From Geothrix sp. (GTDB lineage: Bacteria; Acidobacteriota; Holophagae; Holophagales; Holophagaceae), in NCBI RefSeq assembly GCF_030219325.1, contig NZ_CP126625.1, positions 2,468,857 to 2,532,856 of the forward strand: a stretch of DNA of 64,000 nt, read 5' to 3'. A program made the translations under genes and the position numbers. The notes under the pieces are model-generated. The model was given only the letters and a program-made list of their open reading frames with translations, did no database searches and was not told the origin of the DNA. This document shows, one piece after another, positions 52,787 to 64,000 of this stretch; the stretch's first letter is position 1; each line of letters starts with the position of its first letter.

Positions 52787-52822
52787 GGCGGAGAGAGAGG
52801 CATTCGAAGTCACTGAAATGCT
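52786..52822 (+). repeat. Inverted partial copy of the tRNA-Ser 3' end
   Basis: TGGCGGAGAGAGAGG followed by ATTCGAA is the reverse complement of the acceptor and T arm of the tRNA-Ser gene just upstream. It continues with GTCACTGAA, which is not tRNA-derived but recurs at 59843 and (one change) 60044. It ends near the stop of the convergent kinase gene at 52833. Confidence 0.8.
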
Positions 52823-52832
52823 GGCCTCCGCC

Positions 52833-54938
<2,106 letters not shown>

Positions 54939-54939
54939 C

Positions 54940-57960
<3,021 letters not shown>

Positions 57961-58171
57961 GGGAACCCTGGGGTGGGACGGCGATTTCGGGGAACATCAC
58001 GCTGCCTGGACGGCATCGGCTCGCTGGGACCGTCGGCTGAGATCCATGAAGGTTAATCCACACCGCCAGGTCTTCCATCGTGATGCGCGTCACGCCTGCA
58101 TCCAGGCCCCCCCGGTACCCTGGATCCCTGGCCCCGGTCGACCCGTGGGCCGGTGACCCCTGGGAGGCTCC

Positions 58172-59620
58172 GTGAACGCCCTGCTCGAATCCCTCGAACC
58201 GCAGACCATCTGGTCCTACTTCCTCGCGCTGTCGAAGATCCCCCGCGGTTCCAAGAACGAGGCCGAGGCAGCCGCGTGGGTGGCTGATCAGGCGAAGGCC
58301 CTGGGCTGCGACGTGGAGCGCGACGAGGTCGGCAACGTGATCATCCGCAAGCGGGCCACCGCTGGGAAGGAGGGCCACCCGACCATCTGTCTGCAGGCCC
58401 ACGTGGACATGGTCTGCGAGAAGAACGAGGGCACGGACCACGACTTCACCAAGGATCCCATCCAGGTGTGGAAGGACGGCGACCTGCTCCGCGCCAAGGG
58501 CACGACCCTGGGCGCCGACAACGGCATCGGCGTGGCCGCCGCCCTGGCGGTGCTGGCCAGCCGGGACATCGCCCATGGCCCCATCGAGGCGCTGATCACC
58601 ATCGACGAGGAGACCGGCCTCACCGGCGCCAACGGCCTGCAGCCCGCCCGCCTGAAGGCCAAGTTCCTCCTCAACCTCGACAGCGAGGAAGAGGGGTTCC
58701 TGACCATCGGCTGCGCCGGCGGCGTCGACACCATCGCGTCGCGGAAGCTGGCCCGCACGGCCCCCCCCGCGGGCAGCCGCCCCTACCGCCTGAAGGTGTT
58801 CGGCCTCAAGGGCGGGCACTCCGGCATCGACATCAACAGTGGCCGCGGCAACGCCATCCGCCTGCTGGCGCAGGTCCTCGGCTTCCTGAAGCCCGAGTTC
58901 GGGCTCGCCCTCGCCTCCATCAAGGGCGGCAACAAGCGCAACGCCATCCCCCGGGAAGCCTCGGCCATGATCTTCCTGGATCCCGCCAGGGAACAGGCCT
59001 TCCGCGAGGCCCTCGCCCACCACGAGGCCCACTGGCGCGCCGCCCTCGGCGCCTTCGACCCGGGTCTGCACCTGGCCCTCGAAGCCGGCGACCCCGCGCA
59101 CCCCATGTCCGGCACCGATGCCGACGCCCTCATCCATCTGCTGCTGGCCCTGCCCCACGGCGTCGAGGCCATGAGCCCCGACATCAAGGGACTGGTCCAG
59201 ACGTCCACCAACCTCGGCGTCATCGAGACCCGCGAGGATGCGGTGGAGGTGAACCTGCTCACCCGCAGCTCCATCGACGCCTCCAAGGTGGCCCTGTCCG
59301 ATCGGATCGCCGCCACCTGCGCCCTGGCCGGGTTCGACTCCCACACCTCCGGCGGCTACCCCGGCTGGAAGCCCGAGCCCGAAGCCTCCCTGGTCCGCAT
59401 CGTCAACGACGCCAACCAGGCCGTCTTCGGCAAGCCCCTGGAGATCATGGCCATCCACGCCGGCCTGGAGTGCGGCCTCATCGGCGAGAAATACGCCGGC
59501 ATGGAGATGGTCTCCTTCGGCCCCAGCATGTGGGACGTCCACACCCCCGACGAGCACGTGAGCGTGCCCTCCGTGGGCAACTTCTGGAAGCTGCTGGTGG
59601 CCGTCCTGGAGGCCGTGTAG
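58172..59620 (+). CDS. pepD: Aminoacyl-histidine dipeptidase (Xaa-His dipeptidase, M20C)
   Basis: 482 residues, family-typical. Zinc ligands appear in LQAHVDMVCEKN (His-x-Asp), GADNGIGVAAALAVL (bridging Asp), IDEETGLTGANGL (catalytic Glu and ligand) and HAGLECGLIG. The inserted dimerisation domain contains GLKGGHSGIDINSGRGNAI. The enzyme hydrolyses dipeptides such as carnosine-type substrates in the cytoplasm. GTG start at 58172 with GGGAGG six bases upstream. A single-gene unit between the kinase operon and a tRNA gene. The 211-base gap before it shows no distinct feature. Confidence 0.95.
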   Translation: MNALLESLEPQTIWSYFLALSKIPRGSKNEAEAAAWVADQAKALGCDVERDEVGNVIIRKRATAGKEGHPTICLQAHVDMVCEKNEGTDHDFTKDPIQVWKDGDLLRAKGTTLGADNGIGVAAALAVLASRDIAHGPIEALITIDEETGLTGANGLQPARLKAKFLLNLDSEEEGFLTIGCAGGVDTIASRKLARTAPPAGSRPYRLKVFGLKGGHSGIDINSGRGNAIRLLAQVLGFLKPEFGLALASIKGGNKRNAIPREASAMIFLDPAREQAFREALAHHEAHWRAALGAFDPGLHLALEAGDPAHPMSGTDADALIHLLLALPHGVEAMSPDIKGLVQTSTNLGVIETREDAVEVNLLTRSSIDASKVALSDRIAATCALAGFDSHTSGGYPGWKPEPEASLVRIVNDANQAVFGKPLEIMAIHAGLECGLIGEKYAGMEMVSFGPSMWDVHTPDEHVSVPSVGNFWKLLVAVLEAV

Positions 59621-59638
59621 CCCTTCCGATCACGGCCC

Positions 59639-59667
59639 TTGGCCGAAGCCAGGGGCCGTGATAGCCT
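59639..59667 (+). promoter_or_regulatory. Candidate promoter of tRNA-Ser(GGA)
   Basis: TTGGCC (59639-59644) and TAGCCT (59662-59667) with exactly 17 bases between them, about 30 bases before the tRNA 5' end. Confidence 0.4.
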
Positions 59668-59696
59668 TGTTGCTTCCGCCTTTTCGTGGAAGCCAT

Positions 59697-59787
59697 GGAG
59701 AGTTGTCCGAGTGGTTTAAGGAGCACGCCTGGAAAGTGTGTGTAGGTCAAAAGCTTACCGAGGGTTCGAATCCCTCACTCTCCGCCA
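59697..59787 (+). tRNA. tRNA-Ser, anticodon GGA
   Basis: Acceptor arms GGAGAGT and ACTCTCC with G73 and CCA encoded. Anticodon stem CACGC/GTGTG (one G-T pair) encloses CTGGAAA, giving GGA (reads UCC and UCU). A long variable arm (AGGTC...GCTTACC) and T loop GGTTCGAATCC identify a class II serine tRNA. Confidence 0.95.
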
Positions 59788-59788
59788 G

Positions 59789-59816
59789 AAAAGCGCCCCC
59801 GTTCGGGGGCGTTTTT
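59789..59816 (+). terminator. Rho-independent terminator of tRNA-Ser(GGA)
   Basis: CGCCCCC/GGGGGCG stem over GTTC, followed by TTTTT. As after the first tRNA-Ser gene, the terminator is nested between the tRNA 3' end and an inverted copy of it. Confidence 0.92.
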
Positions 59817-59821
59817 CTGTT

Positions 59822-60153
59822 TGGCGGAGAGTGGGGGATTCGAAGTCACTGAATCACCGGCTTTCGTTCTGGCTCGGGGAGACAGCCCAGTGGGCTGTCG
59901 GACCCGAGACAGAAAGCCGAGTGATTCGTGCGGCCGGAAGGGACGCCGCGCAGCGGTGGCCCTGGAGGGAATCCCCCTGATGGATCATCCTTCAGCTCTC
60001 CGGGGAGTCCTTCATATGGCGGCGGTGAGAGGGGATTCGAATTCACTGAATCACCGGCTTTCTGGCTCGGGGAGACAGAAAGCCGAGTGATTCGTGCGGT
60101 CGGAAGGGACGCCGCGCAGCGGTGGCCCTGGAGGGAATCCCCACTCTCCGCCA
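59822..60153 (+). repeat. 332-bp tRNA-Ser-derived element with terminal inverted repeats and two internal copies
   Basis: The left end TGGCGGAGAGTGGGGGATTC is an inverted copy of the tRNA-Ser 3' end; the right end GGAATCCCCACTCTCCGCCA is the same sequence in direct orientation, so the element has 20-base inverted ends. Inside are two copies of one unit (about 59838-59985 and 60036-60140). Each has AATTCACTGAATCACC-like left sequence, a long hairpin (GAATCACCGGCTTTC pairing with GAAAGCCGAGTGATTC) and an identical 60-base GC-rich tail with one change. The first copy has an extra inner hairpin GACAGCCC/GGGCTGTC. No credible coding region. This fills most of the 59788-60198 gap. Confidence 0.75.
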
Positions 60154-60155
60154 GA

Positions 60156-60183
60156 TCGAAGCTGCCGCAAGGCGGCTTCTTTC
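60156..60183 (+). terminator. Terminator-like hairpin at the right end of the tRNA-derived element
   Basis: GAAGC and GCCGC pair with GCGGC and TTC around AAG, followed by TTT. Its place directly after ACTCTCCGCCAGA copies the layout tRNA 3' end plus terminator seen at both tRNA-Ser genes, so it could be the remains of a third serine tRNA locus. Confidence 0.5.
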
Positions 60184-60198
60184 AGGTGGCGCCGGGGC

Positions 60199-60315
60199 TT
60201 ACTTGACCCCGTCCATCCACATGATCACCTTCAGCAGAAGGTAGGAAACCACGACCACCCCACCGAGGTAGGCCCAGATCAAATACCTGCTCTTGTCGGA
60301 TTCCTGCGTAGCCAT
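60199..60315 (-). CDS. 38-residue single-helix membrane protein
   Basis: ATG at 60315 with a full GGAGG six bases upstream. The protein starts MATQESDKSRYLIW and has one hydrophobic helix (AYLGGVVVVSYLLLKVIMW), ending MDGVK, so a polar N-terminus, a helix of about 20 residues and a short charged tail. Small proteins of this form often tune larger membrane complexes such as oxidases. I recognise no family. No partner gene is adjacent. Confidence 0.65.
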   Translation of the reverse strand: MATQESDKSRYLIWAYLGGVVVVSYLLLKVIMWMDGVK

Positions 60316-60494
60316 GCGGCCTCCGGACGATATGTGGCTGTTTGCAATTGTTGATCACCACAATACGTCACCCGATGCCCGAATGGGCATTAATTTTATC
60401 CGGACCAGAAAAGGCTCACTGCCAGCCTGGAAGACGCTCCAGGAGTCGACTTCCGGGTGCCGGAACCGACGGGAGGCCGCCCGGCCACGGTCCC

Positions 60495-60680
60495 TCACCC
60501 GACCCGGAGCACTTCCTCCGCGATGACCCGGGCCACCTGGCGGGCGGCCTCGGATCCGGCCTCATCCCCGGCCAGTTCCCGGGCGTGCTGGACCTTCTGG
60601 GCGATGGCGAGACACGCCTCGGCCGTGGCCCTCTCGATGACCTTCACAGGCAGCTTGGTACGCGCGTTTCCGGGCGGCAT
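60495..60680 (-). CDS. Unknown 61-residue helical protein
   Basis: ATG at 60680 with GGAGG five bases upstream. The sequence is Ala/Glu/Arg-rich and probably all helical (KVIERATAEACLAIAQKVQ, GSEAARQVARVIAEEVL). No family recognised. It lies in a short tract of small orphan genes between the tRNA-derived element and the cytochrome gene. The 179-base gap to its left contains an AT-rich stretch with the palindrome ATGCCCGAATGGGCAT, perhaps part of the promoter of the 38-residue gene. Confidence 0.6.
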   Translation of the reverse strand: MPPGNARTKLPVKVIERATAEACLAIAQKVQHARELAGDEAGSEAARQVARVIAEEVLRVG

Positions 60681-60809
60681 GGTTCCTCCGGATTTGGATG
60701 GATTTGTGAGGGGAAGGTTAACAGCAGGTATCTGCCCTCACCAATCGGCATCTCGCATCCAGAAGGTAAAAACCAGCATAATTCGTTTTCAGCCAACGGA
60801 ATGAAATGC

Positions 60810-61172
60810 CTAGGTGCCCTGGGTGGTTGGATCCCCGATCACGCCCACACCGCAGGTCTCTTCGACCCGCGCTGAAGCCAACCCGCACCCATTCTCCACG
60901 AGCAGCGTCGCACCCCGCTTCCGGTTGCACTCGCTGCAGAGGGGCACGATGTACCACGAGGCGTCACCCACCATGCCCAGGGCCCTCATGCCCTCCAGGA
61001 CCTCCTTCTGGACCCGTCCGCCCTCCTCGATGGGGTTGCTGCACGTCACGACGGAACAGGATTGCCGGCGGGAGAAATCCTCGCTGGGCTTTCCATAGCT
61101 TCGCCAGTGGCTCAGCCAGCTGCCGCAGCCGCAGGAGGCAATTGAATGGCCATTCAGATTCTTGACCACCAT
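60810..61172 (-). CDS. Small Cys-rich protein, HNH-like zinc-site family
   Basis: 120 residues with two Cys clusters, CGCG near residue 15 and CSVVTC near 38, then GRVQKE and WYIVPLCSECNRKRG. The pattern with W-Y-I-V-P-L-C-x-x-C-N belongs to a scattered family of small bacterial proteins resembling the metal-binding half of HNH endonucleases, of unknown role and often horizontally spread. ATG at 61172 with GGAG about nine bases upstream. The gene is visibly less GC-rich than its neighbours. Confidence 0.65.
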   Translation of the reverse strand: MVVKNLNGHSIASCGCGSWLSHWRSYGKPSEDFSRRQSCSVVTCSNPIEEGGRVQKEVLEGMRALGMVGDASWYIVPLCSECNRKRGATLLVENGCGLASARVEETCGVGVIGDPTTQGT

Positions 61173-61291
61173 GAAATTCTCCACAGTATCCACTGCATCT
61201 TGCCGCTATTTTACGAATAGCATCCAAGAAAACAACCCCTTCTTGATCGGGCATTCCAGACCGATCGATCAGGTGGACCTGGGGTTCGACC

Positions 61292-61765
61292 TTATTTGCC
61301 GGGCATCTTCTTGAGGTCCATCCGCGAGGCCCGGTGGGGCAGCCGGGTGGACAGCTTCTTCAGGTGTTCCTGGTCGTGGCACTTCCCGCAGGTGGCGTCC
61401 ATGTTCTTCCAGGCCACCCTGGAGGCCGGGTTGCTCCGGGGCACGATGTCATGGGCGTGGCCGTGGCAGGTCATGCAGGAGGGGGCGTGGTCCTTCCCCT
61501 GCTTGCGCGCGACGCCATGGACGCTGTTGGCGTAGTCCTGCCCCTCGTGATCGTGGCAGCGCACGCACAGGGGCGGCGGCAGCTTCTCGGGGTGGGGAAG
61601 GGTCGTGATGGCCGTGTGGCAGGTCACGCAGCCCAGCTTCCCGTGGGTCCGCGTCCTGAACTTGGCGAGATCGATGGTGTCGTGGCAGGCCACGCATTCC
61701 GTGGGATCGGGAGGGGGCGCGGCAGCGAGGCCCAGGGCGAAACATCCTGCAAGCAGCAGTCGCAT
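61292..61765 (-). CDS. Exported five-haem c-type cytochrome
   Basis: 157 residues with a signal peptide (MRLLLAGCFALGLAAA) and five CxxCH haem sites: CVACH, CVTCH, CVRCH, CMTCH and CGKCH, with several extra His that can serve as distal ligands. Size and spacing resemble small periplasmic cytochromes of the cytochrome c3/c7-like group that carry electrons between inner membrane and reductases or outer-membrane conduits. The Cys in the signal region (AGCFALG) does not make a strong lipobox. ATG has GGAG upstream. It is a single gene. Confidence 0.9.
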   Translation of the reverse strand: MRLLLAGCFALGLAAAPPPDPTECVACHDTIDLAKFRTRTHGKLGCVTCHTAITTLPHPEKLPPPLCVRCHDHEGQDYANSVHGVARKQGKDHAPSCMTCHGHAHDIVPRSNPASRVAWKNMDATCGKCHDQEHLKKLSTRLPHRASRMDLKKMPGK

Positions 61766-61863
61766 GGTGTCTCCAGGGATGGGGGTCGACCCCCAGGGTA
61801 GGCCTTCGTCCGGGATCCGAACAGATCCGAAAGATCTAGACGAGCCACGGCACCGGGGCGCCG

Positions 61864-62877
61864 TCAGCCCAGGGTCTTATGCGGCAGGCTCTCGACCCGC
61901 CCCGCGGGGGAGACCATCACGTAGTTCAGCTTGCGCTGGAGTTCCCGGATGGTGTTCGCACCGGCATAGGTGAGCCCCGACCGCAGCCCGCCGACGATGT
62001 CGGCGAGGATCTCGTCCTCGTCCTCCCGGTAGGGGACCTTGGTGGCCACGCCCTCGGCGGTCTTCCAGCCCGTGAGGCCGCCCAGGTGGTCGTCGGCCAC
62101 CTCCTTGCTGGCCATGCCCCGGTAGACCTTGTGGGAGGGGTTGCCCTTCGCGTCCAGGATGGGCTCACCGGGCGTGGGTCGGGTGCCGGCGAGCATGCCG
62201 CCGATCATCACGAAGTCCGCGCCGAAGGCCAGGGCCTTCACGATGTCCCCGGGCGTGCGGATGCCGCCATCGGCCACGATGGACCGGTCGGCCCGGGCGC
62301 ATTCCTGAATGGCGCTGAGCTGGGGCACGCCGAAGCCGGTCTTGATGCGCGTGGTGCAGACGCTGCCCGGACCGATGCCCACCTTGATGATGTCGGCGTG
62401 CACCGAGGCCAGGTAGTCGGCGCCAGCGTAGGTGGCCACGTTGCCCGCCATGATGCAGGCGTTGGGCGCCATCTGGCGGATGCGCTTCACCATCTTGCCC
62501 ACGTACTTCGCGTGGCCGTGGGCCACGTCCACGCAGAGGTAGTCGGCGCCCGCGTCCCGCAGAGCCTCGATGCGCTCCAGCTCGGCCTCGGCCGTGCCCA
62601 CCGACACGAAGGCCGGGTAGCGGCAGCGCTTGAACATCGCCACGTTCTCCTCGACGGATACGAAGCGGTGCAGCACGCCGATGCCGCCCCGCTCGCCCAC
62701 GAAGTTGGCCATGGCGTCCTCGGTCACCGTGTCCATGTTGGCGGTCAGGATCGGGAGGCCCAGCTTGAGCTTGCCGGACTTGTCGGTCATGCCGATGTCC
62801 ACGACCCGGCGGGACTCATGGTGGTTGTAGGCCGGGATCAGGAGGACGTCGTCGAAGGTGATGGCGGTCTCGGACAT
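61864..62877 (-). CDS. guaC: GMP reductase-like enzyme of the IMPDH/GMPR family
   Basis: 337 residues, without the CBS pair found in IMP dehydrogenase. Shared motifs are [16 protein letters not shown], the catalytic Cys loop [33 protein letters not shown] and IGGMLAG. The C-terminus ([33 protein letters not shown]) is closer to GMP reductase, which turns GMP into IMP with NADPH. A catabolic or IMPDH-like activity cannot be excluded. ATG at 62877 has AGGAGG five bases upstream. Confidence 0.8.
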   Translation of the reverse strand: MSETAITFDDVLLIPAYNHHESRRVVDIGMTDKSGKLKLGLPILTANMDTVTEDAMANFVGERGGIGVLHRFVSVEENVAMFKRCRYPAFVSVGTAEAELERIEALRDAGADYLCVDVAHGHAKYVGKMVKRIRQMAPNACIMAGNVATYAGADYLASVHADIIKVGIGPGSVCTTRIKTGFGVPQLSAIQECARADRSIVADGGIRTPGDIVKALAFGADFVMIGGMLAGTRPTPGEPILDAKGNPSHKVYRGMASKEVADDHLGGLTGWKTAEGVATKVPYREDEDEILADIVGGLRSGLTYAGANTIRELQRKLNYVMVSPAGRVESLPHKTLG

Positions 62878-62907
62878 GGACCCTCCTGATGCTTGGGATC
62901 GAACGCT

Positions 62908-63696
62908 TCAGGCGGCGTAGGTCTTGTAGAAGTACCAGGCCGACAGGATGAACCCGATGACGACCACCCCGCCCCGCACGGTGGTGCGGCCCACGCGGTG
63001 GGCCATGTGGGAACCGAAGAGCCCGCCCAGGCCCGCCGCGACGGCCATGGGCAGCACCAGCATCCACTTCGCGTTGCCGGGATGCCGCAGGAATTCCATG
63101 GCCATGAAGGCGAAGATGGCGATGCCGTTGATGCAGAGAGCCAGCAGGTTCTTCAGGCCGTTCATCTGGTGGATGTCGGTCAGCCCCAGCAGGCTCAGGG
63201 CCGCCAGCATGAGGATGCCGATGCCCGCGCCGAAATAGCCGCCATAGATCCCGACGATGAACTGGAAGCAGATGGCGGCGATCCACCAGCCCGGCGTCCG
63301 CTCGTGACCGTGGATCCGCTTCAGCAGCTTGCTGACGGGATCGTTGGCCGCCAGGAGCACCGTGGCGGCCAGGATCAGCCAGGGCACCAGCTGGTCGAAG
63401 ACCTTCTGCGGCGTGACCAGCATGAGCCAGGCGCCCAGCGCCCCGCCGATGAGCGAGGGCGGCATCAGGCGCATGGCGAAGGCCCGGATGCCGGCGAGGT
63501 CCTCCCGGTGGCCCCAGAAGCCGCCGATGGAGCCGGGCCATAGCGCGAGGGTGCTGGTGACGTTGGCCTGCTGGCCCGTGAGGCCGATGCCCAGCAGCGC
63601 GGGGAATGACACCAGCGTGCCGCCCCCCGCGATGGAGTTGATCGCCCCGGCGGTGAAGGCCGCGGCCATGACGGTGATGATCGGCAGGATGCTCAT
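62908..63696 (-). CDS. TauE/SafE-family membrane permease
   Basis: 262 residues with eight predicted helices. Family features are AGAINSIAGGGTLVSFPALLG near the N-terminus and GIYGGYFGAGIGILMLAAL in the middle, the two related half motifs of TauE/SafE proteins, which export sulfonates, sulfite or other small anions. ATG at 63696 is preferred over a GTG eight codons earlier, although its ribosome binding site is modest. It lies 30 bases upstream of the guaC-like gene and 41 bases after the binding-protein gene on the same strand. Confidence 0.88.
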   Translation of the reverse strand: MSILPIITVMAAAFTAGAINSIAGGGTLVSFPALLGIGLTGQQANVTSTLALWPGSIGGFWGHREDLAGIRAFAMRLMPPSLIGGALGAWLMLVTPQKVFDQLVPWLILAATVLLAANDPVSKLLKRIHGHERTPGWWIAAICFQFIVGIYGGYFGAGIGILMLAALSLLGLTDIHQMNGLKNLLALCINGIAIFAFMAMEFLRHPGNAKWMLVLPMAVAAGLGGLFGSHMAHRVGRTTVRGGVVVIGFILSAWYFYKTYAA

Positions 63697-63737
63697 GCCA
63701 TCCACGATGACAGGAGGCACCGCACCTCAGAAGTGCG

Positions 63738-64000
63738 TTACTTCCACTTGAAGGGGAAGACCGGCTTTTTCGAAGCGTACTCCGGTGGCCACACGGTTTC
63801 GTGCTTGCCGTTCTGGATCTGCTCCACCAGCATCTGGTGCTTGTTCTGGTTCGTGTAGCCGTTGTAGTCCACAAACTGGACCGCACCCATGATGCCGTTC
63901 CACTTGCCGTCGTTCAGGATGGCCCGCAACTTCTCGCGGTCCCCGCCCGCCTTCGCGGCGCTCTCGGCCATCACCATCATGGACGCGTAGGCGTTGGCGG
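63738..64000 (-). CDS. Periplasmic substrate-binding protein of a branched-chain amino acid-type ABC importer (C-terminal part)
   Basis: Only the last 87 residues are present; the gene continues beyond the right edge. ANAYASMMVMAESAAKAGGD followed by LRAILNDGKWNGIMGAVQF and QNKHQMLVEQIQNGKHETVWP is the usual C-terminal lobe of Leu/Ile/Val-type (or urea/amide) binding proteins, where a helix pairs with a strand and a final charged tail. Ligand unknown. Confidence 0.8.
   Translation of the reverse strand, partial: ANAYASMMVMAESAAKAGGDREKLRAILNDGKWNGIMGAVQFVDYNGYTNQNKHQMLVEQIQNGKHETVWPPEYASKKPVFPFKWK

Noticed and set aside
51545-52813. Longer version of the DUF2891 protein starting upstream of the tRNA-Ser(CGA) gene
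   Set aside because: The extension is the antisense translation of the tRNA and its inverted copy; the start at 52612 has a proper ribosome binding site and a signal peptide.
59821-60206. Several overlapping 60-90 codon frames after tRNA-Ser(GGA)
   Set aside because: They translate tRNA-derived repeat and hairpin sequence and lack ribosome binding sites; treated as a non-coding element.

Overview
The window comes from a GC-rich bacterial chromosome with closely packed genes, many non-ATG starts and strong GGAGG-type ribosome binding sites. The best guess is an Acidobacteriota genome close to Holophaga/Geothrix. That rests on the mixture of a multihaem c-type cytochrome, an AorABC-like tungsten aldehyde oxidoreductase, a SecD-SecF fusion, PEGA-less Pkn-type kinase with TPR-like tail and many PAS hybrid kinases; it is inference, not a marker-gene assignment. 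I see no prophage, transposase or CRISPR array.

Layout. 1-7.2 kb: a POT-type transporter and, on the minus strand, an aldehyde:ferredoxin oxidoreductase operon (four-cluster ferredoxin subunit, tungstopterin subunit, FAD/NADH subunit, two tandem 25-codon mini-ORFs, MoaD-like protein, small unknown protein), divergent from a lone ArnD-like deformylase. 7.2-11.6 kb: tgt-yajC-secDF. 11.9-14.5 kb: TonB-like protein, ExbB and two ExbD proteins. 14.6-23.9 kb: EamA permease, DUF512 radical SAM protein, EF-G-like GTPase, DUF817 protein and a fadA-fadN beta-oxidation operon, with two inverted-repeat elements of one family. 24-34.3 kb: MoxR ATPase, an unknown protein, a large Ser/Thr kinase, an ABC importer (fused double permease plus ATPase with an AAA-associated tail), a 64-bp remnant of a paralogous ATPase gene, an OprB-like porin and an EamA permease. 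34.3-40.8 kb: response regulator, PBP4-type peptidase, pseudopilin-like protein, GAF/HD-GYP protein, FabD-like acyltransferase, P-loop kinase-like protein, a small ORF, a cluster of palindromes and a CoA-binding protein. 40.9-52.6 kb: CHASE/PAS histidine kinase, carAB behind a probable attenuator, tadA, a GGDEF-hemerythrin protein and a DUF2891 protein. 52.7-64 kb: two tRNA-Ser genes each followed by a terminator and an inverted copy of its own 3' end, two paralogous hybrid kinases (one with a THI5-like binding domain), pepD, a cluster of small orphan genes, a five-haem cytochrome, a GMP-reductase-like enzyme, a TauE/SafE permease and the end of a periplasmic binding protein.

The most unusual signals are the tRNA-Ser-derived inverted elements (52.8 and 59.8-60.15 kb), the chained 25-codon mini-ORFs between the AOR FAD subunit and MoaD, the synonymous-only duplicate of an ABC ATPase tail, and the mutually exclusive hairpins in front of carA.
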